A stretch of DNA of 64,000 nt, taken from contig NZ_AP027081.1 in NCBI RefSeq assembly GCF_030295425.1, forward strand, positions 2,897,001 to 2,961,000, written 5' to 3'. A program made the position numbers and the translations under genes. Below the pieces are notes generated by a model that was not told the DNA's origin, ran no database searches, and saw only the letters and a program-made list of their open reading frames with translations. This DNA comes from Mesoterricola sediminis. Its GTDB lineage: Bacteria; Acidobacteriota; Holophagae; Holophagales; Holophagaceae. This document shows, in pieces, positions 19,748-28,454 of the stretch (position 1 is the stretch's first letter; each line of letters opens with the position of its first letter).

Positions 19748-20740
19748 ATGCAACGCTACGCCAAACTTCTCTCAACCGGCTGCTATCTGCCTGAGATCAA
19801 GGTCACCAACGACGATCTCCGGGTGAAGTTCGCCCACCTCCCCGAGTTCGTGGACAAGATGGAGGCCAGTTCGGGCATCACCTGCCGCTGGCTGGCCCCC
19901 CGCGAATGGGCGGCTTCGGACATCGCCCTGCCCGCCGCCCAGCAGGCCCTGGCCAAGGCCGGCCTCCGGCCAGAGGATGTGGATCTCATCATTCTGGGAA
20001 CTGATTCACCCGACTACATCACCCCCGCCACGTCCGTCGTCCTCCAGCACAAGCTGGGCGCCGTCAACGCCGGGACCTTCGACATCGGCTGCGCCTGCGC
20101 CTCCTTCCCCACGGCCTATGCCACGGCCGCCGGCTGGATCGCCACGAACCCCGCCATCAAGACGGTCCTCGTCGTGGGCGTCTACATGATGAGCAAGCTC
20201 ACCGCCGACCTGGAGCCCACCGGCTTCTTCTACGGCGACGGCGCCGGCGCGGCGGTCCTGGTGGCCGACGACAAGCCGGGCTTCATCGGCGGGGCCGCCC
20301 AGGCCGGCGGCGCCTACCACCATCACTGGGGCATCTACTCGGGCGCCACCTTCGAGCCGGCCAGCGTGGAATCCGTCCAGGCGGGCCGCACCACCGTCAA
20401 GATGCTCGAGCGCTACCCCCCCGAGATCAACCACGCGGGCTGGCCCCGGCTCACCCGCAAGCTGGCCGCCAGCTGCGGCTTCAGCCTGGAGGAGATCGAT
20501 TTCATCATCTTCACCCAGGTCCGCAAGGCCTCCATCGAGCTGGTGATGAAGGACCTCGGCCTGCCCATGGAGAAGACCCACACCATCATGGAGGACTGGG
20601 GCTACACCGGCTCGGCGTGCATCCCCATGGCCCTCCACGACGCGATCGAGAAGCAGAAGATCCGGTCCGGGGACCGCGTCGTCCTGGTCGGCTCCGGCGT
20701 GGGCTACAACCAGGCCGCCTGCGCGTTCTTCATGCCCTGA
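19748..20740 (+). CDS. KAS-III-like condensing enzyme B (noncanonical active site)
   Basis: A 330-residue FabH-fold enzyme and the first gene of a ten-gene operon. The nucleophile aligns with Cys117 in DIGCACASF. The FabH His (HQAN) aligns to Thr256 in FIIFTQVRKAS and the FabH Asn (YGNTS) to Tyr286 in WGYTGSACIP, so both residues of the usual decarboxylation pair are replaced. FFYGDGAGAAVLV is the conserved glycine-rich core. It is followed 50 bp later by an SCP-x-type thiolase. The reaction is probably a Cys-dependent acyl transfer or non-decarboxylative Claisen step in either direction; the precise chemistry is unknown. ATG 19748 has a GGAG ribosome site. Confidence 0.83.
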   Translation: MQRYAKLLSTGCYLPEIKVTNDDLRVKFAHLPEFVDKMEASSGITCRWLAPREWAASDIALPAAQQALAKAGLRPEDVDLIILGTDSPDYITPATSVVLQHKLGAVNAGTFDIGCACASFPTAYATAAGWIATNPAIKTVLVVGVYMMSKLTADLEPTGFFYGDGAGAAVLVADDKPGFIGGAAQAGGAYHHHWGIYSGATFEPASVESVQAGRTTVKMLERYPPEINHAGWPRLTRKLAASCGFSLEEIDFIIFTQVRKASIELVMKDLGLPMEKTHTIMEDWGYTGSACIPMALHDAIEKQKIRSGDRVVLVGSGVGYNQAACAFFMP

Positions 20741-20790
20741 ATCCCCCTTCCACCCCCATCTTCCCCCACCCCCACCGGAGGAAACAGAAC

Positions 20791-22032
20791 ATGAGCAAAG
20801 CCAGCATCATCGGCGCCTACAACACGGAATTCGGCGCCTTCGTCAAGAAGGACAAGGCCACCGGCCTCATGACCGACACCAGGACCTACTACGATCTCCT
20901 GGTCGAGGCCGGCCGCGGCGCCATCCGGGACGCGGGCCTGGAGGCCAAGGACATCGACGCCATCTACGTGGGTTCCTGCTCCCCGGGCTCCTTCATCAAC
21001 CAGGAGCACGTGGCCCCCCTCGCCGCGGAGATCGACCCCGCCCTCCGCTTCAAGCCCATGACCCGCTGCGAGTGCGCCTGCGCCTCCAGCTCCGTGGCCC
21101 TCTACGACGCCGTCTACGCCGTCGAGGCCGGCCGGGCCCGCAACGTCCTCGTGATCGGCGTCGAGAAGATGAACCTCCTGCCGACCCCCCAGATGACGCA
21201 CGTCCTGGCCTGCTGCTCCCACTGGCCCTCGGAGGGCTCCCGCGGCTGGTCCTTCCCCATGCTTTTCGCGGAATACGCCAAGGGCTACCAGCAGCACTAC
21301 GGGATCCCCATGCAGGAGTTCGAGCGCATGCTCTGGACCGCCGGGGCACTCTGCTACCGCAACGGCGCCGACAACCCGCTGGCCCACGTGAAGAACGGCC
21401 CCTCCACCGTCGACGAGATCGCGGCGCTGTGCGAGGTCGACGCCAAGGGCAAGTGCAAGAACATGATGATCGCCGCCCCGCTCCGCCTCCACGACTGCAG
21501 CCTGGTCACCGACGGCGCCGCCGCCCTGGTGATCACGGGCACCGCCAACGTGGCCGACCGGACCCGGGCCGTGGAGATCGCCGGCATCGGCCACTCCGTG
21601 GAGCGCCTCCCCGAGAACGTCCGCCCCAACATGTACGACCTCATGGCCGGCAAGGACGCCGTCGCCAAGGCCTACAAGGAGGCCGGGATCACCGCCGCCG
21701 ACATCGACATCGCCGAAGTCCACGACTGCTTCACCATCAACCAGATCCTGTCCACCGAGGCCCTGGGGCTCTCCCAGGACGGCCGCGCCGGCTACGACTA
21801 CCTGGAAGGCCGTTTCACGCGCGAAGACAAGGTCTGCGTGAACCTCTCGGGCGGCCTCAAGTCCAAGGGACACCCCGTGGGCGCCACCGGGGCCTCCATG
21901 CACGCCCTGATCTACAAGCAGCTCATCGGCGAGCCCATCGGCGCCAAGGCCCGCAATGCGAACATCGGCGTGGCCTTCAACGTGGGCGGCTCCGCGGTCA
22001 CCAACTGCGTCACGGTCCTGAAGAAGCTCTAG
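20791..22032 (+). CDS. Thiolase / lipid-transfer (SCP-x type) family protein
   Basis: A 413-residue thiolase-fold enzyme. The acyl-accepting Cys97 sits in CECACASSSVALYDA, His in IAEVHDCFTINQ, and the conserved GGLKSKGHPVGATG loop is near residue 360. The second catalytic Cys typical of degradative thiolases (CxGGG near the C-terminus) is replaced by AFNVGGSAVTN, as in SCP-x/lipid-transfer thiolases. Such proteins often need a DUF35 OB-fold partner; none is encoded here, and an unrelated 105-residue protein occupies the next position. GGAGGAAAC ribosome site. Likely a thiolytic or condensing step in an acyl-CoA pathway. Confidence 0.87.
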   Translation: MSKASIIGAYNTEFGAFVKKDKATGLMTDTRTYYDLLVEAGRGAIRDAGLEAKDIDAIYVGSCSPGSFINQEHVAPLAAEIDPALRFKPMTRCECACASSSVALYDAVYAVEAGRARNVLVIGVEKMNLLPTPQMTHVLACCSHWPSEGSRGWSFPMLFAEYAKGYQQHYGIPMQEFERMLWTAGALCYRNGADNPLAHVKNGPSTVDEIAALCEVDAKGKCKNMMIAAPLRLHDCSLVTDGAAALVITGTANVADRTRAVEIAGIGHSVERLPENVRPNMYDLMAGKDAVAKAYKEAGITAADIDIAEVHDCFTINQILSTEALGLSQDGRAGYDYLEGRFTREDKVCVNLSGGLKSKGHPVGATGASMHALIYKQLIGEPIGAKARNANIGVAFNVGGSAVTNCVTVLKKL

Positions 22033-22053
22033 GCCCGGCCGGAAAGGACTGCC

Positions 22054-22371
22054 ATGACCCCCTTCACCTACAACGACATGACCTTCAGCCTCGAGGCCAG
22101 GGACGGCAAGTGGGACCTGGTCTGCACCCGGGAGGGCGCGGCCGGGGCCTACGCGGCCGCGGGGCTCTTCCCCGGCGCCGGTGAGGCGGAAGCCCTCGAG
22201 CGGGCCCAGGCCCTGGTGCGCACGGTCTTCCCCGTGGGCATCAAGTGCGTCGGGCCCGACGTCTCGCACCCCAACACGATCGGCGACCTCCGCATCGTGG
22301 GCCCCGACGTCACCCATCCGAACTTCATCTACTGGAACAAGGACTCCGTCCGCTGCCCCCGGCAGCTCTAG
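22054..22371 (+). CDS. Small protein of unknown function with duplicated VGPDVxHPN motif
   Basis: A 105-residue protein between the thiolase and SDR genes in the operon, with a GGAAAGGA ribosome site. I do not recognise a family. Its C-terminal half contains an internal duplication, VGPDVSHPN at 66-74 and VGPDVTHPN at 82-90, with Cys24, Cys65 and Cys101 spread through the chain. No signal peptide or membrane segment. Its position suggests a partner of the thiolase, perhaps replacing the usual DUF35 subunit; this is inference. Confidence 0.75.
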   Translation: MTPFTYNDMTFSLEARDGKWDLVCTREGAAGAYAAAGLFPGAGEAEALERAQALVRTVFPVGIKCVGPDVSHPNTIGDLRIVGPDVTHPNFIYWNKDSVRCPRQL

Positions 22372-22401
22372 CCCGACACCCCCGAATCGAGAGGTAGACC
22401 C

Positions 22402-23196
22402 ATGGAAATCAAAGGCAAAGTGGCCATCGTGACCGGCGGCGGCAACGGCATCGGCGAGGCGGTGGCCAAGTTCCTGGCCAAGGAAGGCGCCCGCATCGCC
22501 ATCGTCGACATGGTCCAGAAGAACATCGACCGCGTCGTCAAGGAGCTCAAGGAGATGGGGGCCGAGGCCATCGGCATCCAGGCCAACGTGACCTCCGAGG
22601 CCGACACCGCCCGCTACGTCAAGGGCGCCATCGAGGCCTTCGGCCAGCTCAACATCGCCGTCTCCTGCGCCGGCATCATCCGCGACGGCCTCATGCTGAC
22701 CCCCGACAAGGAGACCGGCAAGGTCGCCCGGAAGCTGGACCTGGCCAAGTGGCAAGCCGTCATCGACACCAACCTGACCGGCACCTTCCTCTGCCTCCGC
22801 GACTGCGCCGAGGCCATGGTCAACGGCGGCTGGGAGGGCATCCTCGTGCCCATCTCCTCGGTGAACAAGGCGGGGCAGGTCGGGCAGCTCAACTACTCCT
22901 CCGCCAAGGTGGCCGACGCCCTGATGCCCAAGATCATCGTGGGCGAGTTCCACATGAGGGGCATCCGCAACGTCCGCTGCGTCGCCATCGCCCCCGGCTA
23001 CACCGCCACCCCCATGCTGACCGGCATGAACCAGGACGCCCTCAAGGCCATCCTGGAGGATGTCCACCTCGGCCGCCTCGTGGCCCCCGAGGAGATCGCC
23101 GACTGCATCGCCTTCGCCATCCGGAACGAGGCCGTCAACGCGACCACGCTCGAAATCACCGGCGGCCTCTGCTACCCCAAGGGCATCGCCAAGTAG
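22402..23196 (+). CDS. Short-chain dehydrogenase/reductase
   Basis: A 264-residue SDR oxidoreductase. The nucleotide-binding motif is TGGGNGIGE at 11-19, an acidic Asp in VDMVQKN follows beta-2 (suggesting NAD rather than NADP), and the catalytic Tyr-Lys is in NYSSAKVAD with Ser in PISSVNKAG. Family members in this position oxidise or reduce 3-hydroxy/3-oxoacyl groups. Ribosome site GAGAGG. It fits a beta-oxidation-like order with the neighbouring thiolase. Confidence 0.9.
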   Translation: MEIKGKVAIVTGGGNGIGEAVAKFLAKEGARIAIVDMVQKNIDRVVKELKEMGAEAIGIQANVTSEADTARYVKGAIEAFGQLNIAVSCAGIIRDGLMLTPDKETGKVARKLDLAKWQAVIDTNLTGTFLCLRDCAEAMVNGGWEGILVPISSVNKAGQVGQLNYSSAKVADALMPKIIVGEFHMRGIRNVRCVAIAPGYTATPMLTGMNQDALKAILEDVHLGRLVAPEEIADCIAFAIRNEAVNATTLEITGGLCYPKGIAK

Positions 23197-23268
23197 TCCA
23201 CCCCCAACCCTCTCCGGGCCGCGGGCGCCGTCCCGCCCCTCCCACCCCCAAACCCCCAAGGAGCCACA

Positions 23269-24582
23269 ATGAAACTGCAATACGTGCTCGTCGCCGCAGC
23301 TTCCGCGCTCACCGTTTCGGCCCAGACGCCGTTCCAGGTGGGTTCCTTCACCAACGTCACCGTCAGCGGCCTGCTCGCGGTGGGCGTGAAGAACTCCGCC
23401 ATCAGCCAGGGCAACAGCTCTGCCGCCCAGTGGGCGAACCGGAACAACATCCCCTCCGAGACCCACGTGGACGACAACACGTCCCGCCTGATCATCACCA
23501 GCACCTCCAAGATCGCCGACGGCTGGGCCGTGGTGTTCAGCTGCGAGAGCCGGTTCACCGCCGACACCCGCCCCGGCGACAACGCCACCGGCGGCCTGGG
23601 CGCCACGGTGCCCGTGGCCAACGCCAGCGGCTGGGCCGACGGCGACACCTACGGCGGCATCGTCTCCCCCTACGGCAGCATCAAGGTCGGCAAGTCCACC
23701 CTCTACTACACCGACGGCATCTCCGTCGGCTACCTGGCCCCCATCCTCGAGGCCCCCGGCGAAGGCCAGCGCATCTGGGACGCCAACGGCCTGGCCACGT
23801 TCAACATCCTGTCCACCTACAACACGGGCATGATCTACAACGGCACCTACATTCCCGACTTCGCCAAGAACCACCTGGGCAACACCCGCAGCCGCAACAC
23901 CATCCGCTACGAGTCGCCCATCTTCAAGCCCACCGGCAAGGACCTCCTCGACTTCGCCATCGCCTGGTCCAAGAACGCCGCCGGTTCCGAGAACGAAGTG
24001 GTCCCCACGGGCGCCGCCTCCGCCAACAACTCCTCGTACGCCCAGGGCAGCACCACCTACTTCCGGGCCCGGTACAACGGCTACGGCTTCTCCGCCCTGC
24101 TGTCCTGGATGGACCAGCGCTTCAACGGCGTGGCCACCACCGCCATCAACAGCGAGCTCAAGGCCTGGCGCGCCGGCATCTCCTACGTCCCCATGAAGGG
24201 CCTGAAGTTCGGCGTCGTCTATGACGACACCACCTGCGTCAACGGCATCCGCTCCGCCACCGGGACCCCCCTGGACGACGCCAAGCGCACCGCCTACTCC
24301 GTGCCGGTCTCCTACCTGTGGGGCGACCACGGCGTCTACGTGACCTACAGCAAGGCCGGCGACACCACCTCGTACAAGGACAGCGGCGCCACCCAGATCA
24401 ACTACGGCTACGACTACGCCCTCACCAAGCGCGCCTTCGTGGGCGTCTGGGTCACCCAGCTGAAGAACGCCGCCAACGGCTACTACGCCCCCTTCCTCGC
24501 GGGCTACTCCTTCGGCGGGTCCACGGTCATGAAGGGCGAGACGTTCACCCAGTTCGGCGTCAACCTGAACTACTGGTTCTGA
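23269..24582 (+). CDS. Outer-membrane porin
   Basis: A 437-residue protein with a signal peptide (LQYVLVAAASALTVSAQ) and a general-diffusion-porin appearance: TNVTVSGLLAVGVK at the start of the barrel, alternating aromatic strands throughout (YFRARYNGYGFSALLSW), and a terminal Phe in GVNLNYWF, the outer-membrane assembly signal. It is placed between the catabolic enzymes and the ABC transporter, so it probably admits the pathway substrate through the outer membrane. Followed by a strong GC hairpin. Confidence 0.88.
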   Translation: MKLQYVLVAAASALTVSAQTPFQVGSFTNVTVSGLLAVGVKNSAISQGNSSAAQWANRNNIPSETHVDDNTSRLIITSTSKIADGWAVVFSCESRFTADTRPGDNATGGLGATVPVANASGWADGDTYGGIVSPYGSIKVGKSTLYYTDGISVGYLAPILEAPGEGQRIWDANGLATFNILSTYNTGMIYNGTYIPDFAKNHLGNTRSRNTIRYESPIFKPTGKDLLDFAIAWSKNAAGSENEVVPTGAASANNSSYAQGSTTYFRARYNGYGFSALLSWMDQRFNGVATTAINSELKAWRAGISYVPMKGLKFGVVYDDTTCVNGIRSATGTPLDDAKRTAYSVPVSYLWGDHGVYVTYSKAGDTTSYKDSGATQINYGYDYALTKRAFVGVWVTQLKNAANGYYAPFLAGYSFGGSTVMKGETFTQFGVNLNYWF

Positions 24583-24593
24583 TCGCGACAGAC

Positions 24594-24618
24594 GGGGCGC
24601 CCGGTTGCCGGGCGCCCC
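24594..24618 (+). terminator. Intra-operon hairpin between porin and binding protein
   Basis: A perfect 11-bp stem GGGGCGCCCGG / CCGGGCGCCCC around a TTG loop, 12 bp after the porin stop. No U-tract follows, so it may act as an mRNA 3' stabiliser or partial terminator rather than a full terminator. Confidence 0.65.
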
Positions 24619-24655
24619 ACTTCTGTTCCACCATCAAAGAAAAACAGGAGGATGC

Positions 24656-25840
24656 ATGAGCATCACCCGCAGGATCATGACCGGCCTCGGGCTCGTCGTC
24701 GCCTTCGGCGCCGCCGCCATGGCCCAGGACATCAAGATCGCGCACGTCTACGACAAGACCGGCGTGCTGGAGGCCTACGCGAAGCAGACCCAGGCCGGCC
24801 TGCTGATGGGCCTGGAATACGCCACCAAGGGCACCATGCAGGTCAAGGGCCGCAAGCTGGTGGTCATCGAGAAGGACAGCCAGGGCAAGCCCGACGTGGG
24901 CAAGGCCCAGCTGGCCTCGGCCTTCGCCGACGACAAGGCCGACCTGGCCGTCGGCCCCACCTCGTCCGGCGTCGCCCTGGCGATGCTGCCCGTGGCCGAG
25001 GAATACAAGAAGGTCCTGATCGTGGAGCCCGCCGTCGCCGACTCCATCACCGGCGACAAGTGGAACCGCTACATCTTCCGGACCGGCCGCAACTCCAGCC
25101 AGGACGCCATCTCCAACGCCGTCGCCCTGGACCAGAAGGGCGTCTACATCGCGACCCTCGCCCAGGACTACGCCTTCGGCAAGGACTTCGTGAAGGCCTT
25201 CAAGGGCGCCATCAAGAAGGCGACCATCGTCCACGAGGAGTACCTCCCGGCCAGCACGACGGACTTCACCGCCGGCGCCCAGCGGATCTTCGACAAGCTG
25301 AAGGACAAGAAGGGCCGCAAGGTCATCTTCATCAACTGGGCCGGGGCGGGGAATCCCTTCAAGATCGCCGACCTCAAGCCCGAGCGCTACGGCATCGAGA
25401 TCTCCACGGGCGGCAACATCCTGCCCGCGCTGGCGGCCTACAAGGCCTTCCCCCGCATGGAGGGCTCCTGCTACTACTACTATGAGATCCCCAAGAACGC
25501 CGCCAACAAGTGGCTCGTCGAGCAGCACAAGAAGCGGTTCAACAACATGCCTCCCGATTTCTTCACCGCCGGCGGCATGGCCGCGGGCATGGCCATCGTC
25601 GAGGCCCTGACCAAGACCAACGGCAGCGCCAAGACCGAGGACCTCATTCGCACCATGGAAGGCATGTCCTTCGACACCCCGAAGGGCAGGATGTGGTTCC
25701 GCAAGGAGGACCACCAGGCCATGCAGTCCATGTTCCACTTCAGGATCAAGGTCGATCCCAAGGTCGACTGGGCCATTCCCGAGCTCGTGCGCGAGATCAA
25801 GCCCGAGGAAATGCCCGTTCCCATCACCAACAAGCGCTAA
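24656..25840 (+). CDS. LIV-type ABC transporter substrate-binding protein
   Basis: A 394-residue periplasmic binding protein with a signal peptide (MSITRRIMTGLGLVVAFGAAAMAQ) and the Peripla_BP_6 fold: IKIAHVYDKTGVLEAYAKQTQAGL, GPTSSGVALAMLPVAEEYKKVLI, FRTGRNSSQDA. LIV-type receptors bind branched amino acids, amides or aromatic and aliphatic carboxylates; the ligand is not readable here. ATG 24656 follows ACAGGAGG; an ATG four bases earlier is in another frame. Hairpins flank the gene on both sides, which would allow a higher transcript level for the receptor than for the permease. Confidence 0.92.
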   Translation: MSITRRIMTGLGLVVAFGAAAMAQDIKIAHVYDKTGVLEAYAKQTQAGLLMGLEYATKGTMQVKGRKLVVIEKDSQGKPDVGKAQLASAFADDKADLAVGPTSSGVALAMLPVAEEYKKVLIVEPAVADSITGDKWNRYIFRTGRNSSQDAISNAVALDQKGVYIATLAQDYAFGKDFVKAFKGAIKKATIVHEEYLPASTTDFTAGAQRIFDKLKDKKGRKVIFINWAGAGNPFKIADLKPERYGIEISTGGNILPALAAYKAFPRMEGSCYYYYEIPKNAANKWLVEQHKKRFNNMPPDFFTAGGMAAGMAIVEALTKTNGSAKTEDLIRTMEGMSFDTPKGRMWFRKEDHQAMQSMFHFRIKVDPKVDWAIPELVREIKPEEMPVPITNKR

Positions 25841-25855
25841 AGTTGGGACATTCCC

Positions 25856-25886
25856 GGCCGCGCGCCCGGTTTTCGGGCGCGCGGCC
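25856..25886 (+). terminator. Intra-operon hairpin between binding protein and ATPase gene
   Basis: A perfect 13-bp stem (GGCCGCGCGCCCG and its complement) with a GTTTT loop, 15 bp after the binding-protein stop. No U-tract. Pairs with the hairpin upstream of the same gene. Confidence 0.65.
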
Positions 25887-25927
25887 CGTCCCTGCCGGCG
25901 CGCCGCCCCAAGACTTCGCGAGCTTCG

Positions 25928-26686
25928 ATGACCTTCGCCCTCGAGACCCAAGACCTGACCATCCGCTTCGGCGGCCACGTGGCGGTCAATGCCGTGTCCT
26001 GCGGCTTCCAGCCCGGGACCCTCACCGCCATCGTGGGCCCCAACGGAGCAGGCAAGACCACCTACTTCAACCTCATTTCCGGCCAGCTCCCGGCCACCTC
26101 GGGCCGCGTGCTCCTCCACGGAAGGGACATCAGCCATGCCTCGGCCCCCGCCCGGAGCCGGAAGGGCATCGGCCGCGCCTTCCAGCTGACAAACCTCTTC
26201 CCCTACCTCACGGTCCTCGAGAACGTGCGGCTGGCGGTGCAGAGCCGGGCCCACGTCGGGCTGAACATGTGGAGCGTCTGGAGCTCGCACAAGGACCTGA
26301 TCGCCCGCGCCGAGGAGGTGCTCGAGGCCGTGGCCCTCGCCTCCAAGCGGGACATCCCCGCCGCCGCGCTCCCCCACGGGGACCAGCGGAAGCTCGAGGT
26401 GGGCATCCTCATGGCCCTGGAGCCCGACGTCTTCATGTTCGACGAGCCCACCGCGGGCATGAGCGTGGACGAGGTGCCGGTCATCCTGGAGCTGATCCGC
26501 GGACTCAAGTGCCGCAAGGACAAGACGATCCTCCTCGTGGAGCACAAGATGGACGTCGTCCGGGAGCTGAGCGACCGGATCATCGTGCTGCACAACGGGT
26601 CCCTGGTGGCCGACGGCGAGCCCGCGGAGGTCATCGCCTCCCCCATCGTGCAGGAGGCCTATCTGGGCGTCGAGGTGAAGAAATGA
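25928..26686 (+). CDS. livG: LIV-type ABC transporter ATP-binding protein LivG
   Basis: A 252-residue cytoplasmic ATPase of the HAAT/LIV family. Walker A is GPNGAGKT (about 39-46), the Q-loop region is FQLTNLFPYLTVLENV, and Walker B is VFMFDEPTAGM. The signature segment is divergent (LPHGDQRKLEVG in place of LSGGQ), a common LivG trait. Its stop overlaps the livF start by four bases. It energises uptake with LivF, LivH and LivM. Confidence 0.93.
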   Translation: MTFALETQDLTIRFGGHVAVNAVSCGFQPGTLTAIVGPNGAGKTTYFNLISGQLPATSGRVLLHGRDISHASAPARSRKGIGRAFQLTNLFPYLTVLENVRLAVQSRAHVGLNMWSVWSSHKDLIARAEEVLEAVALASKRDIPAAALPHGDQRKLEVGILMALEPDVFMFDEPTAGMSVDEVPVILELIRGLKCRKDKTILLVEHKMDVVRELSDRIIVLHNGSLVADGEPAEVIASPIVQEAYLGVEVKK

Positions 26687-27420
26687 GCGAACCCCTCCTC
26701 CAGCTCGAGGGCGTCCACACGCACATCGGGGCCTACCACATCCTCCACGGGGTCGACCTCCAGGTCGCCCACGGGGAGCTCACCGTCCTCCTCGGCCGCA
26801 ACGGCGCCGGGAAGACCACCACCCTCCGCACCATCATGGGCCTCTGGAAGGCCTCCAGCGGCACCATCCGCCTGGAGGGCCGGGAGATCCAGGGCCAGCC
26901 CACGCCGGACGTCGCGCGCCAGGGCCTGGCGTACGTGCCCGAGAACATGGGCATCTTCCCCGACCTCACCGTCCGGGAGAACATGCTCCTGGCGGCCCGG
27001 GCCGCCAAGCGCGAGGACCAGATCGACGTCCGCCGCCTGGAGTGGGTCTTCGGGCTCTTCCCGGCCATGAAGCGGTTCTGGCAGCACCCGGCCGGTCTCC
27101 TCAGCGGCGGCCAGAAGCAGATGCTGGCCGTCGCCCGCGCCGTGGTGGAGCCCCGGAAGCTCCTCCTCGTGGACGAGCCCAGCAAGGGCCTGGCCCCCGC
27201 CATCATCCTGAACATGATCGAGGCCTTCCGCGAACTGAAGGCCGCCGACACCACGATCCTGCTCGTGGAACAGAATTTCAATTTCGCACGCCAGCTGGGC
27301 GACCAGGTGGCGGTGATGGACGACGGACGCATCGTCCATGCGGGCCCCATGGCCGAGCTCGCGGAGGACGAGGCCCTCCAGACCCGGCTCCTGGGCCTGT
27401 CCCTGGCGTCCCACCAATGA
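26683..27420 (+). CDS. livF: LIV-type ABC transporter ATP-binding protein LivF
   Basis: A 245-residue ATPase with Walker A GRNGAGKT near residue 38, the characteristic LivF block LAYVPENMGIFPDLTVRENM, signature LLSGGQKQMLAVARA, and Walker B LLLVDEPSKGLAP. ATG 26683 overlaps the livG TGA. Forms the nucleotide-binding heterodimer with LivG. Confidence 0.94.
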   Translation: MSEPLLQLEGVHTHIGAYHILHGVDLQVAHGELTVLLGRNGAGKTTTLRTIMGLWKASSGTIRLEGREIQGQPTPDVARQGLAYVPENMGIFPDLTVRENMLLAARAAKREDQIDVRRLEWVFGLFPAMKRFWQHPAGLLSGGQKQMLAVARAVVEPRKLLLVDEPSKGLAPAIILNMIEAFRELKAADTTILLVEQNFNFARQLGDQVAVMDDGRIVHAGPMAELAEDEALQTRLLGLSLASHQ

Positions 27421-27434
27421 CGGAGGACCGTTCG

Positions 27435-28454
27435 ATGACCGCTTCGACCACCCCGGCCCCGGGCCTGGACGCGCTGCCGAAGGTCCGGAAGGACCTGGTG
27501 CCGCTCATCCTGATCCCGGCCATCGCGCTCTTCGCGCTGCCCTTCATCAGCTTCTCCACCTGGCTCACGCTCACCTTCGCCGGCCTGGCCATGGGCATGA
27601 TCCTCTTCATCCTCTCTTCCGGCCTCACCCTCGTCTTCGGCCTCATGGACGTGCTCAATTTCGGGCACGGCGTCTTCATCAGCCTCGGCGCCTTCATGGC
27701 CACCACCCTCATCGGCTCCATGGCGGACTGGTCCAACTCCGAGCGCCTCATGCTCAACCTGGCCGCGGTGTTCCCGGCCATGCTCGCGGCCATGGCCGTG
27801 GCGAGCGTCGTGGGCCTCGTCTTCGAGCGGGTCATCATCCGTCCGGTGTACGGCCAGCCCCTCAAGCAGATCATGATCACCATGGGCGGCATGATCGTGG
27901 GCCAGGAGCTCATCAAGGTCCTCTGGGGCCCCCAGGCGATCCCCCTGCTGCTCCCGGGCGGCATGCGGGGTTCCATCCTCCTGGGCGAGGCCGCCATCGA
28001 GAAGTACCGCCTCGTGGCGGTGCTCATCGGCCTGGCGGTGTTCGCGGCCATGATGTGGGTCATGACCCGCACCAAGCTGGGCCTCCTCATCCGCGCCGGC
28101 GTGCACGACCGGGAGATGGTCGAGAGCATGGGCTACCGGATCCGGCGCCTCTTCATCGGCGTCTTCGTCGCGGGGTCGGCCCTGGCGGGCCTTGGCGGCG
28201 TCATGTGGGGCCTCTACCAGCAGTCGGTGGTCGCGGAGATGGGCGGGGCCGTGAACGTGCTCCTCTTCATCGTGATCATCATCGGCGGCATGGGCTCCGT
28301 GGGCGGCTGCTTCCTGGGATCCATGCTGGTGGGCCTGGTGGCCAACTACGTGGGCTTCCTGGCGCCCAAGGTCGCGCTCTTCTCCAACATCCTCCTGATG
28401 GTCATCGTCCTGCTCTGGCGGCCCCAGGGACTCTATTCGGTGGGTAAGCAATGA
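27435..28454 (+). CDS. livH: LIV-type ABC transporter permease LivH
   Basis: A 339-residue inner-membrane permease with about eight hydrophobic helices. Family motifs: LSSGLTLVFGLMDVLNFGHGVFISLGAF and the C-terminal EAA-like segment AGLGGVMWGLYQQ, then VIIIGGMGSVGGCFLGSMLVGLVANY. ATG 27435 is favoured by GGAGG at 27422-27426; an ATG overlapping the livF stop (27417) is the alternative. An extra N-terminal cytoplasmic stretch of about 25 residues precedes the first helix. Confidence 0.93.
   Translation: MTASTTPAPGLDALPKVRKDLVPLILIPAIALFALPFISFSTWLTLTFAGLAMGMILFILSSGLTLVFGLMDVLNFGHGVFISLGAFMATTLIGSMADWSNSERLMLNLAAVFPAMLAAMAVASVVGLVFERVIIRPVYGQPLKQIMITMGGMIVGQELIKVLWGPQAIPLLLPGGMRGSILLGEAAIEKYRLVAVLIGLAVFAAMMWVMTRTKLGLLIRAGVHDREMVESMGYRIRRLFIGVFVAGSALAGLGGVMWGLYQQSVVAEMGGAVNVLLFIVIIIGGMGSVGGCFLGSMLVGLVANYVGFLAPKVALFSNILLMVIVLLWRPQGLYSVGKQ

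Noticed and set aside
20704-24330. 1208-codon minus-strand open frame
   Set aside because: It covers five well-supported plus-strand genes of the operon and has low-complexity GC-driven composition without domains.
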